30,644 nt of DNA from UBA5078 sp963977405. GTDB lineage: Bacteria; Pseudomonadota; Gammaproteobacteria; Pseudomonadales; Pseudohongiellaceae. The position numbers and the translations under genes were made by a program. Below, piece after piece: positions 17,387 to 24,016 of this stretch. How positions within the stretch are numbered: the first letter of the stretch is position 1; every line of letters starts with the position of its first letter. The DNA is taken from assembly GCA_963977405.1 (NCBI GenBank), contig CAXBOY010000031.1, positions 1-30,644 on the forward strand. The letters run 5' to 3'. Below the pieces are notes generated by a model. That model made no database searches. It had not been told where the DNA came from and saw nothing but the letters and a program-made list of their open reading frames with translations.

Positions 17387-18396
17387 TGGCGAATACTAAG
17401 CAGTTGTGGTTTCTTGGACCAGAGACGATTGAGACTAGAGTGGTGAGCTGCCCCGAGCCGGATGCCGATTCGGTGCGGGTGCGCACGCATTGTTCTGCCG
17501 TTAGCGCGGGCACAGAGATGCTCGTCTATCGCGGCGAACTTCCGCAAGATCTCACGCTAGATGCTGTATTAGAGAATATGCAGCAGAGCCCTACCTATCC
17601 ACTGCAATATGGTTATGCCAGTGTTGGCTCTATCGATGCGGTTGGCGCAAATGTAGACAAGGACTTACTGGGCAAGCGCGTGTTCGGTTTTGCGCCCCAT
17701 GCCAGTCATTTCCTGAGTGATCCGTCAGGTCTAATCCCGATTCCAGACGAAGTGGCGTTCGAAGACGCGGCCTTTCTCGCCAATATGGAAACTGCCGTAA
17801 ACCTCGCGCAGGATGGTCAGGCCTTGATTGGGGAGAGCGTTGCGGTGCTAGGGCAGGGTGTGGTGGGTCTGTTGCTTACTGGTCTTTTAGCTCGCCACCC
17901 CTTGTCGAAGCTGTTCTGCGTTGATGGTATTAAAGTGCGGCGTGAGCGAGCCCAAGAGCTGGGGGCAAGCGAAGTGTTCTCGCCAGAACAGGCTAGTGCT
18001 ATCCAGGACAAATTGGGTGCGCAAGGAGCCGACTTGATCTTCGAACTAAGCGGCTCACCACAAGCGCTGAATCTCGCTATCGATCTATCGGGCTATGGAA
18101 GTCGTATAATTATTGGCAGTTGGTATGGAAGTAAGACTGCGGCCATCGCCCTAGGCGGCAAGGCGCACCGCAACCGTCTGCAGATCAGCACGAGCCAAGT
18201 CAGTAGCATCGCGCCCGCACTTTCAGCGCGCTGGACTAAGGCGCGTCGATTCGATGTGGCGTGGCGGATGCTGTCGCTACTGAAGCCGAGTCAATGGGTC
18301 GATAGCCGCTGTAGCATCGACGAGGCTCCAGCTCTTTATAAAAAAATACACAAGACACCTGAGTCAATCACTCAGGCGCTGTTCACTTATCAATGA
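17386..18396 (+). CDS. medium-chain dehydrogenase, BchC/threonine-dehydrogenase-like
   Basis: 336 residues. The catalytic half contains THCSAVSAGTEMLVYRGELP and YPLQYGYASVGSIDAVG, resembling the SxGTE-L-x-G and GYxxVGxV pattern of BchC and related zinc-less or zinc-poor MDR enzymes; the usual catalytic CxxD/GHE zinc ligands are not seen. The NAD(P) half has VLGQGVVGLLLTGLL (about 153-167) and a basic/acid switch VDGIKVRRERAQELGA. It should oxidise or reduce an alcohol/carbonyl on a bulky ring compound. The ATG overlaps the previous stop by one base, with GAGG seven bases upstream inside the RibD-like gene. It is followed after 20 bp by the PTPS-like gene: one operon. Confidence 0.88.
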   Translation: MANTKQLWFLGPETIETRVVSCPEPDADSVRVRTHCSAVSAGTEMLVYRGELPQDLTLDAVLENMQQSPTYPLQYGYASVGSIDAVGANVDKDLLGKRVFGFAPHASHFLSDPSGLIPIPDEVAFEDAAFLANMETAVNLAQDGQALIGESVAVLGQGVVGLLLTGLLARHPLSKLFCVDGIKVRRERAQELGASEVFSPEQASAIQDKLGAQGADLIFELSGSPQALNLAIDLSGYGSRIIIGSWYGSKTAAIALGGKAHRNRLQISTSQVSSIAPALSARWTKARRFDVAWRMLSLLKPSQWVDSRCSIDEAPALYKKIHKTPESITQALFTYQ

Positions 18397-18416
18397 ATTA
18401 GACCAAAGGAATACAC

Positions 18417-18800
18417 ATGCATACCGTTGCAGTTACGCACGAATTTATTGCTCGCCATTTTCTGATAGGCGGTGACTGGGGAAGCGAGAACTTTCCCCAT
18501 GCGCATCACTATGTTGTGGAGATTAGTATCGAGGCCGAACGCCTAGACAAGCACGGCTATCTAGTCGATATCGTCGAGATTGAAGCGGCCATGAAGCAGA
18601 TCGTGGACTACTATCGCGACTCGCTTCTCAATGAAAAGCCGGAGTTCGAAGGATTGAACCCAAGCATTGAGCATTTTAGTCGTATCATCTGCGACAAAAT
18701 GCTCACTCTTATTAAGTTTCCTGCGCCTGGCTTTCTAAACGTCAAACTGTGGGAGAACGACAGCTGTTGGGCCGCCTATCGCAAGCAAGTCGCAGCATAG
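18417..18800 (+). CDS. 6-pyruvoyl-tetrahydropterin synthase / QueD paralogue with altered active site
   Basis: 127 residues, family-typical length. Zinc ligands are kept: His14 (FIARHF), His28 and His30 (FPHAHHY). The catalytic Cys of QueD and PTPS sits four residues before the first His of HxH; here that position is Glu24 (SENFPH). This resembles the PTPS-III type known to replace the folate-pathway aldolase. The usual DHxxLN catalytic segment is also changed (RDSLLN), while the PTxEN block is recognisable as NPSIEHF and the pterin-anchoring Glu is present in KLWENDSCW. It probably acts on a dihydroneopterin-triphosphate-like pterin, with an outcome different from queuosine or biopterin synthesis. 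AGGA precedes the ATG. It is the last gene of the three-gene plus-strand operon. Confidence 0.88.
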   Translation: MHTVAVTHEFIARHFLIGGDWGSENFPHAHHYVVEISIEAERLDKHGYLVDIVEIEAAMKQIVDYYRDSLLNEKPEFEGLNPSIEHFSRIICDKMLTLIKFPAPGFLNVKLWENDSCWAAYRKQVAA

Positions 18801-18819
18801 TGCTGCGCTCGCTAGCGAG
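18791..18819. terminator. short overlapping hairpins at the PTPS gene end
   Basis: CGCAGCA-TAG-TGCTGCG forms a 7-bp stem whose 3-nt loop is the stop codon of the PTPS-like gene. Immediately after it, CTCGCTAGCGAG is a perfect 12-bp palindrome. They fill the 20-bp gap to the convergent D-aminoacylase-like gene. No U-run is present on either strand, so this is only a possible weak two-way terminator. Confidence 0.3.
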
Positions 18820-18820
18820 G

Positions 18821-20431
18821 TTAATCTGTCGAACGTAGGATTATGCCTGGGCGCTCGCCCGTCATCGTACCGTCTAAAAGCACAGCCTCACCATTTACGA
18901 ACACATGATGCGCACCCTTGGCGTACTGATGAGGCGCGTCAAATGTGGCTGTGTCGATGACCTCATCTAAATCTAGAACTGCAATGTCCGCAAACGCCCC
19001 TACTTCGATTCGACCGCGCTCATCTAAGTTGATTCGCTCCGCAGGAAGTTTCGACACTTTATAAATTGCCGTGTGCATTGGCACCACACCCTCGTCTCTA
19101 GAGTAATGTCCTATCAAACGTGCAAACGTGCCGTAATTACGTGGGTGAGGCATGCGATCAGTTGGACCCATGACGCCCCCATCCGAGGAAATCATCGTGC
19201 GCGGGTGGCGCATAATATTGCGCACATCTTCTTCGTTTATCGCGTGGAATACCGCGTCGCAATTACCAGCGGCAACCAACTCCATAAGCAACTCCGCGGC
19301 ATTGTCCTTGTTTACGTTGCGCTCCTGCATACGCAGAATTTCACTCAGATTGAGCCCGTTAAGTGTGGCGTCGTGTCCGCATACTGCGATAACGACGTTG
19401 GCTGGATCATTACCACCACGATCGACTTCGATGTTGTGAATAATATCCGCCTTGAGCTGTTGTCGCAGTACGCTATCTTCCATGCGAGCGAGTAAGGGTT
19501 CGCGGCCACCGTCAAGGCTCCACCCTGGGAACAAAATAGTGAGGCTGGTGGCCGATGCAGTATAGGGGTACTGGTCTATAGAGACATCGACACCACGCGC
19601 GATCGCCTCGTCGACCATGCGCAAGGTTTCAGTAGTGCTTCCCCACATTGGGGCACCAACAACTTTATGATGTGTTATTTGCGTCGGCAGGCCGCCTTCT
19701 TCGCCGATGCGGATAGTCTCGGCAACACTGGTCAATACTTCTAAGCCTTCTTCGCGCATATGGCTGATATAGATGCCCCCATAAGGCGCGGCTACTTTCG
19801 CCAATTCGATCACCTCTTCTGTATCGCCAAAACGACCGGGAGCATAGATTAGCCCGGAGGAAAGTCCGAAGGAGCCCGCCTCCATCGCAAGCGTTACTTG
19901 CTCACGCATCAGTTCGAGCTCCTCTTCAGTAGGGGGCCTATCTTGCTCACCCACAATGAGTTCGCGAATTGAGCCATGGCCGACGAAAGTGCCAAAGTTC
20001 ACTGCAGAAGGATTCGCTTCGATTGCATCGAAGGTGTCGGTTATCGGCAGGGGAGAGTCACCATCGGGGCCGCCAATGACAGTGGTTACTCCTTGGCGAA
20101 TGAGATTCTCGGAGTCTGGCCAACGATACATATCATCATTGTAGTCATTGCGAACTGCGTGGCTGTGAATATCGATGAAACCTGGCGTCACGGCGAGATC
20201 GCTAACGTCCAAGACTAGAGTGGAAGGGTGAGCACTAAGATCGCCACCTACCGCAGCGATTCTATTGCCGCGTATGCCAACGTCCCCTATGAATGGCAGG
20301 GCGTCATCACCATTATAAATCTGCCCGCCATGAAGCAAGACGTCGAAGGGTTCTTGAGTCGTATCATTATTTGTATCACCAGTGCAAGCAAACAGTGCCG
20401 CCATAACGCTAATGCTGAGTAATGTGCGCAT
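18821..20431 (-). CDS. D-aminoacylase-like amidohydrolase, predicted lipoprotein
   Basis: 536 residues of the N-acyl-D-amino-acid deacylase/amidohydrolase family. The N-terminus MRTLLSISVMAALFAC-TGDT has a lipobox-like LFAC (Cys16), suggesting a periplasmic lipoprotein. Motifs: composite beta-sandwich start LLHGGQIYNG, first metal ligands in GFIDIHSHAV (His89, His91), ISHMREE, ITHHKVVG, and the late Asp in SSDGGVMG. Characterised D-aminoacylases have a zinc-bridging Cys in GNCG after GVTTV; here the segment is GVTTVIGGPDGDSP with no Cys. Substrates could be N-acyl-D-amino acids, dipeptides or related amides. AAGGAG precedes the ATG. It separates two blocks of the presumed pterin/glyco cluster but is probably independent. 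Confidence 0.88.
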   Translation of the reverse strand: MRTLLSISVMAALFACTGDTNNDTTQEPFDVLLHGGQIYNGDDALPFIGDVGIRGNRIAAVGGDLSAHPSTLVLDVSDLAVTPGFIDIHSHAVRNDYNDDMYRWPDSENLIRQGVTTVIGGPDGDSPLPITDTFDAIEANPSAVNFGTFVGHGSIRELIVGEQDRPPTEEELELMREQVTLAMEAGSFGLSSGLIYAPGRFGDTEEVIELAKVAAPYGGIYISHMREEGLEVLTSVAETIRIGEEGGLPTQITHHKVVGAPMWGSTTETLRMVDEAIARGVDVSIDQYPYTASATSLTILFPGWSLDGGREPLLARMEDSVLRQQLKADIIHNIEVDRGGNDPANVVIAVCGHDATLNGLNLSEILRMQERNVNKDNAAELLMELVAAGNCDAVFHAINEEDVRNIMRHPRTMISSDGGVMGPTDRMPHPRNYGTFARLIGHYSRDEGVVPMHTAIYKVSKLPAERINLDERGRIEVGAFADIAVLDLDEVIDTATFDAPHQYAKGAHHVFVNGEAVLLDGTMTGERPGIILRSTD

Positions 20432-20596
20432 CTTTTTTCTCCTTGTTTCTCTTTTAGTTGGCGAGAGTGTGCCGCCTGCTATGGCGATATTGAGATTAGC
20501 CGAGCCGGCGTTGGAAAGCGTCGGTTCTGTGCCTAAGATTCACAGCTTGGTCTCCTAGGCAATTCTCTACATAGTGCCTGATTCGTGAGATTGGTG

Positions 20597-21598
20597 CTAG
20601 GTCGTCTCTGGGCTCGTTCCCTTAGTGCGGAGTGCCGCAAGGCTAGCTGCGCCTGCTAGCAAGATGAGGCTGTCTCGAAGGCGCATCAATGCGATCAGGA
20701 CTATGGCGTCGCTAAGCTCGTATCCGAGCATCTGTATGCTCCACAGCAATGCCGCCTCGATAGTGCCTATTCCGCCCGGCAGGGGTAATAGCATAGCGAG
20801 GCGGATGGAAACGGCGATTAGGGTGAAGCCTTGCAGGTCAACAGAGACCTGAGCGAAATAAAGTAGCAGCCAGAGTTCTGCCAAGATCACAGCCCAATTG
20901 AAGATGGACAGGCCCAGTGCTTGCACAAGCACACCCTTGCGATGCCGCAATAATTCCTTAAAGTCCTCCTCTAATGCGTCTTGATGGGAGCGTAGCGCTG
21001 CCAGCCGTGGATGACTTAGCCAGCGAGTAACATGCGGATGCAGGCGTTGCGTTATCCATTGTGGCCTGCGAAACATTACGAGGAAGAGAATGGGAATACC
21101 TAACAGGAGTAGTAGAAGAATTAGCGCTACTTGATTCCAGTCGGCGAATGCCATGCGCGGAGAAAGCAGCAACAGGAGGGCACCTAGGAGCAGCACGGCG
21201 AAGTTCACCCAGAGCTCTAAGAAGCGGTCCAAGCCTAAAGATAGTACTGATTTGGGAAGCGCGAGCCCTTGCCGTTTGTAGAGCCAATAAATCTGCATTG
21301 GCTCGCCACCAAACTGAGGGCCAGGAGTGACGAAGCTGATGGTTTGTCCGGCCAAGCGAATCAGAGTGAGCGCGAGAAAACTCACCGTTCCCTGCAGCGC
21401 GGTAATGAGGGCATACCAGCGCAGCGTCGATAGCGCCATGACTAGTACATTGAGTATCAACCAGAACGACCATTGACTAAAACTCAACCGCATCAGACCT
21501 TGCTGCATAGAGTCCAAGGGCAAGTCTTTGAGTATCCAAGTCGCTAGCGCAATGGCGCCGACCCACAGGAGCAGGGTTATTGCGTTAGCGCGTGTCAT
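20597..21598 (-). CDS. UPF0104/flippase-like (AglD/MprF-type) integral membrane protein
   Basis: 333 residues with about eight membrane helices. The family signs are GQTISFVTPGPQFGGEPMQI (helix 2-3 region, normally PgxxGGEPxk) and the late LPLPGGIGTIEAALLWSI, typical of the lysylphosphatidylglycerol-synthase TM region/UPF0104 family. Members are thought to handle or flip lipid-linked molecules. The frame is open further upstream, but the ATG at 21598 is chosen: it overlaps the stop of the CDP-alcohol phosphotransferase gene as ATGA (21595-21598), a classic coupling. The pair probably makes and moves one lipid-type product. Confidence 0.88.
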   Translation of the reverse strand: MTRANAITLLLWVGAIALATWILKDLPLDSMQQGLMRLSFSQWSFWLILNVLVMALSTLRWYALITALQGTVSFLALTLIRLAGQTISFVTPGPQFGGEPMQIYWLYKRQGLALPKSVLSLGLDRFLELWVNFAVLLLGALLLLLSPRMAFADWNQVALILLLLLLGIPILFLVMFRRPQWITQRLHPHVTRWLSHPRLAALRSHQDALEEDFKELLRHRKGVLVQALGLSIFNWAVILAELWLLLYFAQVSVDLQGFTLIAVSIRLAMLLPLPGGIGTIEAALLWSIQMLGYELSDAIVLIALMRLRDSLILLAGAASLAALRTKGTSPETT

Positions 21599-22701
21599 GG
21601 AGCACCGTCGTGGCGTTCTACCCAGTGATCGTCGCCTTGCCACAAGCTGAAGCGACCGCTGCCCAGAAGCATTATCCAAGTGGCACTAAATAGGAAGAAG
21701 GTGCTTGCGGCACTAATGTGCACAGGAGGCATGAGCGCGATCAGTATCAGCGCTAGTAGTGCACCAAGTCTTGCTCCAAAGCCGAGCGCAATTAACCCTG
21801 CGGCGAGTAGCTGCCCAAACAACGACAGCCCCAGCCATTGACCTTGGGCGGTCATGGCCGCAAGGGCAATAAGGAACAACAATCGCAAGCAAGGTTGACC
21901 CCAATTAATGCTGCCCGCCGCTAGCGCATCGAAGAAACTCTGGAGGCGGCCTTTCTGTAGGTCGATGCGTCCACTAACCACACACCAGTCGACGATGAAG
22001 CCAATAAGAATCGGCAGCATGAAGGCGTACCCCGCAAGTCGCGTTATCTGCGCATCGAATGGAGGCCATAGCACTACGGCGATATAGCCCATCTGAAAGC
22101 CCGCTAATGTGCGGCGCAGCATGTTGGGAGTGAGGGCGTTATTGACTAGACCATTGCGGCTGCGCCAACGCAGCCCGAGATGAAACGCGTAGTAGGCGCC
22201 ACTCACCAAAAGATAGGACCAATGAATTTTGGCGAAATTAAGGGCAAGCAGCGGGGCTATCAACAAGCCTAGCGCATCGAACACATTGTCTAGTGCATTG
22301 CCCATCAAGCTGGTCTGTTGCGTCGTTCTCGCGACAAAACCGTCTACTCGGTCGAGTATGGCGGCAACGGAATAAAAAAAGGCGGGTAACCAGAGTAATA
22401 AGATGTGATTGAAACGCTGCCAAAGAAAGCCGGCGCATAGGGCAATGAGGAAGCCGCGCAATATCGTAAGACGGTTGGCCCAGCCTAGGCTTGGATAGAG
22501 TGCATGATTCAGGGATTCGCGATTGTCATTGAGGCGCTTAGCACTCTGTTGCCAAACAAGCCCCCACAGTAATGTGCTTATTAGCAGCCACTGAATTGCC
22601 AGCATGGAGTTTTCGATAATGGCTAAGCAGATGCTTGCCACTAGGAGAATGGTCGCGCCAAGCAGTCCGATTATGCGTAGTTCTCGTGTTAGTTCTGGCA
22701 T
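21595..22701 (-). CDS. CDP-alcohol phosphatidyltransferase family membrane protein
   Basis: About 368 residues from the ATG at 22701; upstream in-frame starts (GTG 22749, ATG 22740 or 22737) are possible, and none has a clear ribosome site. The complete CDP-OH-P signature DGx2ARx8Gx3Dx3D is visible as DGFVAR, eight residues, then GNALDNVFD (Asp120, Gly121, Arg125, Gly134, Asp138, Asp142 in this numbering). It is flanked by about ten hydrophobic helices. The protein is longer than PgsA or PssA (about 200-250), with an extra C-terminal membrane part. It transfers a phospho-alcohol group from a CDP-linked donor to an alcohol; donor and acceptor are unknown. It is first in an ATGA-coupled pair with the UPF0104 gene. 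Confidence 0.9.
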   Translation of the reverse strand: MPELTRELRIIGLLGATILLVASICLAIIENSMLAIQWLLISTLLWGLVWQQSAKRLNDNRESLNHALYPSLGWANRLTILRGFLIALCAGFLWQRFNHILLLWLPAFFYSVAAILDRVDGFVARTTQQTSLMGNALDNVFDALGLLIAPLLALNFAKIHWSYLLVSGAYYAFHLGLRWRSRNGLVNNALTPNMLRRTLAGFQMGYIAVVLWPPFDAQITRLAGYAFMLPILIGFIVDWCVVSGRIDLQKGRLQSFFDALAAGSINWGQPCLRLLFLIALAAMTAQGQWLGLSLFGQLLAAGLIALGFGARLGALLALILIALMPPVHISAASTFFLFSATWIMLLGSGRFSLWQGDDHWVERHDGAP

Positions 22702-22793
22702 CGAAAAGAGGGTTCTGGGTAAGCTACAAAGCGGCATCATCGCCCACATATCGGGCGACTACAACTGCGGCGCAAGCGGATGTAAATTTTGAA

Positions 22794-22822
22794 TTGACAG
22801 CGCATATTGCTCTGCGTACTCT
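22794..22822 (+). promoter_or_regulatory. sigma-70-type promoter for the small-peptide transcript
   Basis: A perfect -35 box TTGACA (22794-22799) is followed, after a 17-bp spacer, by TACTCT (22817-22822), which keeps the key T, A and final T of the -10 box. The predicted start is near 22829, about 33 nt before the small ORF. It points away from the CDP-alcohol phosphotransferase gene and towards the small ORF, with nothing else to serve before the terminator at 22984. Confidence 0.55.
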
Positions 22823-22847
22823 CAAGACTCTTCAACTGATATATAAA

Positions 22848-22860
22848 AAGGAGGTGATCC
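22848..22860 (+). promoter_or_regulatory. exceptionally long Shine-Dalgarno sequence
   Basis: AAGGAGGTGATCC is the exact complement of the last 13 paired bases of bacterial 16S rRNA (GGAUCACCUCCUU). The match runs on through AA to 15 bases, reaching the first base of the start codon. Seven bases separate AGGAGG from the ATG at 22862, which is optimal. Most genes in this window have only 4-6 matching bases. Confidence 0.75.
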
Positions 22861-22861
22861 A

Positions 22862-22933
22862 ATGTCGAGTGGTAATCAGGCTTCAACGGACTTTGGTGTA
22901 GTAGGAACCCAAGGGATGACCTTCTTAGGGTGA
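22862..22933 (+). CDS. 23-residue peptide gene, unknown function
   Basis: ATG (22862) to TGA (22931-22933). The product starts MSSGNQASTDFG, continues VVGTQG and ends MTFLG. It is uncharged apart from one Asp, rich in Gly, Ser and Thr, and has no Cys, no signal peptide and no run of a single amino acid as in attenuation leaders. Support for translation is the 13-15 base Shine-Dalgarno match, a promoter 33 nt upstream and a strong terminator 50 nt downstream, giving a transcript of about 180 nt with no other gene. It could be a small regulatory or membrane-surface peptide or a modified-peptide precursor. The RNA itself may matter instead: it carries six GGA triplets, as CsrA/RsmA-binding RNAs do. 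I do not recognise a family. Confidence 0.55.
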   Translation: MSSGNQASTDFGVVGTQGMTFLG

Positions 22934-22983
22934 GACACACTGCTTTGTGAATGCAAAGGTTCCATTGGGGCCCACGATCACGG

Positions 22984-23008
22984 AAAGGGAGCGCAAGCTC
23001 CCTTTTTT
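22984..23008 (+). terminator. strong intrinsic terminator of the small-peptide transcript
   Basis: AAAGGGAGC and GCTCCCTTT pair in a perfect 9-bp stem closed by a GCAA (GNRA) tetraloop, directly followed by a run of T to 23008. It is the clearest plus-strand intrinsic terminator in the window and ends the unit that begins near 22829. Confidence 0.92.
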
Positions 23009-23141
23009 ATTGCCTTAAATAAACTGCACATTTGCTACCTTTCTCCCCATAAAATGTTACCTATGTGCACAGTTATCGAACGTCGTGCATTTTTCTAGTG
23101 CAGTAATAGCTAGTCGCGTTCACCCTTTAAAACCCCTATCT

Positions 23142-23278
23142 TATTGATATTAAACAGAATAAAAAGTTGGCATGGCTGATGCAATAGCCTTGGTGTGCGA
23201 AATTAGAAAGTCTTGGGAATTGATCCTCTCTTCGGCTTCTAGATTCGCCGGTTGTTACCCCAAACCCTATTGATATTA
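23142..23278 (+). repeat. 11-bp direct repeat flanking the sigma-54-like site
   Basis: TATTGATATTA occurs at 23142-23152 and again at 23268-23278, 126 bp apart (about 12 helical turns), each just after a CCCTAT-like sequence. One copy lies upstream of the -24/-12 element and the other 12 bp before the TonB-like start codon. It could be a regulator site in two copies; chance cannot be excluded in AT-rich DNA. Confidence 0.4.
23168..23183 (+). promoter_or_regulatory. sigma-54-like -24/-12 promoter for the TonB-like gene
   Basis: TGGCATGGCTGATGCA matches the sigma-54 consensus TGGCACGNNNNTTGCA at all but two defined positions and keeps the essential GG-N10-GC spacing. Transcription would start near 23194, giving a leader of about 97 nt before the ATG at 23291. 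No enhancer-binding-protein gene is in the window. Confidence 0.45.
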
Positions 23279-23290
23279 CCGAGGCTCAAA

Positions 23291-23671
23291 ATGAACATTT
23301 TCTCCGTACGCAAGATCGCTCTTTCTGTATCCGCCCTAAGCCTGCTAGCTGCTGCTTCTACTGTCTCTGCTGACGAGACTCCAAGCATGTACTTGAGCAG
23401 CTCTAAATTGAAGGTTGTTGAGCAAGTCTCTCCTGACTACCCACGTTTCGCCGACATGGCAGGCGTCGATGGTTACGTCGTACTGGAATTCACAGTTGCC
23501 GCCGATGGCTCCGTTATAACTCCAGCAGTTACTGAAGCATCTTCTGGTCATTTCACACAATCTGCTCTTAATGCGATCTCTCGCTGGCAGTTTGAACCAG
23601 TTATGGACAACGGTGTAGCAGTACCAGTGCGCTCTAACATGAAGTTCAGCTTCGTTCCACGTATGAACTAA
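23291..23671 (+). CDS. periplasmic TonB C-terminal-domain protein
   Basis: 126 residues from the ATG at 23291 (GAGG at 23281-23284); an upstream TTG extension is unlikely. Residues 1-27 form a cleavable signal ending VSA-DE. Residues 47-123 are a TonB C-terminal domain: VSPDYPRFADMAGVDGYVVL, then VAADGSVITPAV, SALNAISRWQFEPV and NGVAVPVRSNMKF. True TonB keeps an uncleaved N-terminal anchor and a Pro-rich spacer; both are absent here. So this is probably a soluble periplasmic TonB-like module that cannot by itself couple to ExbB/ExbD. It may bind receptors or peptidoglycan. It sits near a TonB-dependent receptor (24754-26880). Codon choice looks strongly biased, hinting at high expression. Confidence 0.85.
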   Translation: MNIFSVRKIALSVSALSLLAAASTVSADETPSMYLSSSKLKVVEQVSPDYPRFADMAGVDGYVVLEFTVAADGSVITPAVTEASSGHFTQSALNAISRWQFEPVMDNGVAVPVRSNMKFSFVPRMN

Positions 23672-23774
23672 TTTGCAACACCCGAGTAATCGCAGAGTTT
23701 GCGACTACAAGTATCAGCCCACGATCGAAGAACAAGAATTAGATACACGGGATTGCAATGATCAAAGAGACTCG

Positions 23775-23809
23775 CTGAGTCAGAAGCTTAAGTAGTTCTT
23801 CTGGCTCAG
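23775..23809 (+). other. 12-bp hairpin downstream of the TonB-like gene
   Basis: CTGAGTCAGAAG (23775-23786) pairs with CTTCTGGCTCAG (23798-23809) with a single G-T wobble and an 11-nt loop, about 100 bp after the TonB-like stop codon. No U-run follows. A second stem, CCCGCAG with CTGCGGG (23843-23871), comes before eight A residues, the wrong order for a plus-strand terminator. These are likely 3'-UTR structures of the TonB-like mRNA. Confidence 0.4.
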
Positions 23810-23872
23810 TTAATCCCACTCTAATACGATGTTCAAATTTGCCCCGCAGGTCTCAACACAGATTCTGCGGGC

Positions 23873-23909
23873 AAAAAAAAGTGAAGCCAAACTAATAATG
23901 GCCTCACTT
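23873..23909 (-). terminator. intrinsic terminator of the cytochrome b561 gene
   Basis: Read on the minus strand, AAGTGAGGCC pairs with GGCTTCACTT (10 bp, one G-U wobble; 23879-23909). The stem runs directly into eight consecutive U residues (23873-23880 on the plus strand are all A). It lies about 110 bp beyond the cytochrome b561 stop codon and has the right orientation only for that gene. Confidence 0.88.
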
Positions 23910-24016
23910 AAAGTACATGAACAACAATGAGTAGCATCCATAGTTACGGAGAAGCTTTGGCTTCAGATCACAGTCTTCATTGTATTGCTCATCCACTTTG
24001 ATTATCTCCGCTAAAC

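Noticed and set aside
18821..20431. D-aminoacylase as a member of the pterin/glyco cluster.
   Set aside because: It is transcribed towards the PTPS gene, is a predicted periplasmic lipoprotein with its own ribosome site, and has no chemical link to the other steps.
20958..21473. 171-codon minus-strand open frame inside the UPF0104 gene.
   Set aside because: It runs in another frame across conserved UPF0104 motifs and is rich in Arg/Ser/Ala, as frame shadows are.
22848..22864. On the minus strand this reads TTGGATCACCTCCTT, the 3' end of 16S rRNA.
   Set aside because: The match stops after about 15 bases; none of the preceding conserved 16S helix sequence is present, and its position before an ATG explains it as a Shine-Dalgarno.
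23841..23880. GC-rich stem followed by eight A residues, taken at first as a plus-strand terminator.
   Set aside because: An intrinsic terminator needs T after the stem on the coding strand; the A-run is the U-tract of the minus-strand terminator next to it.
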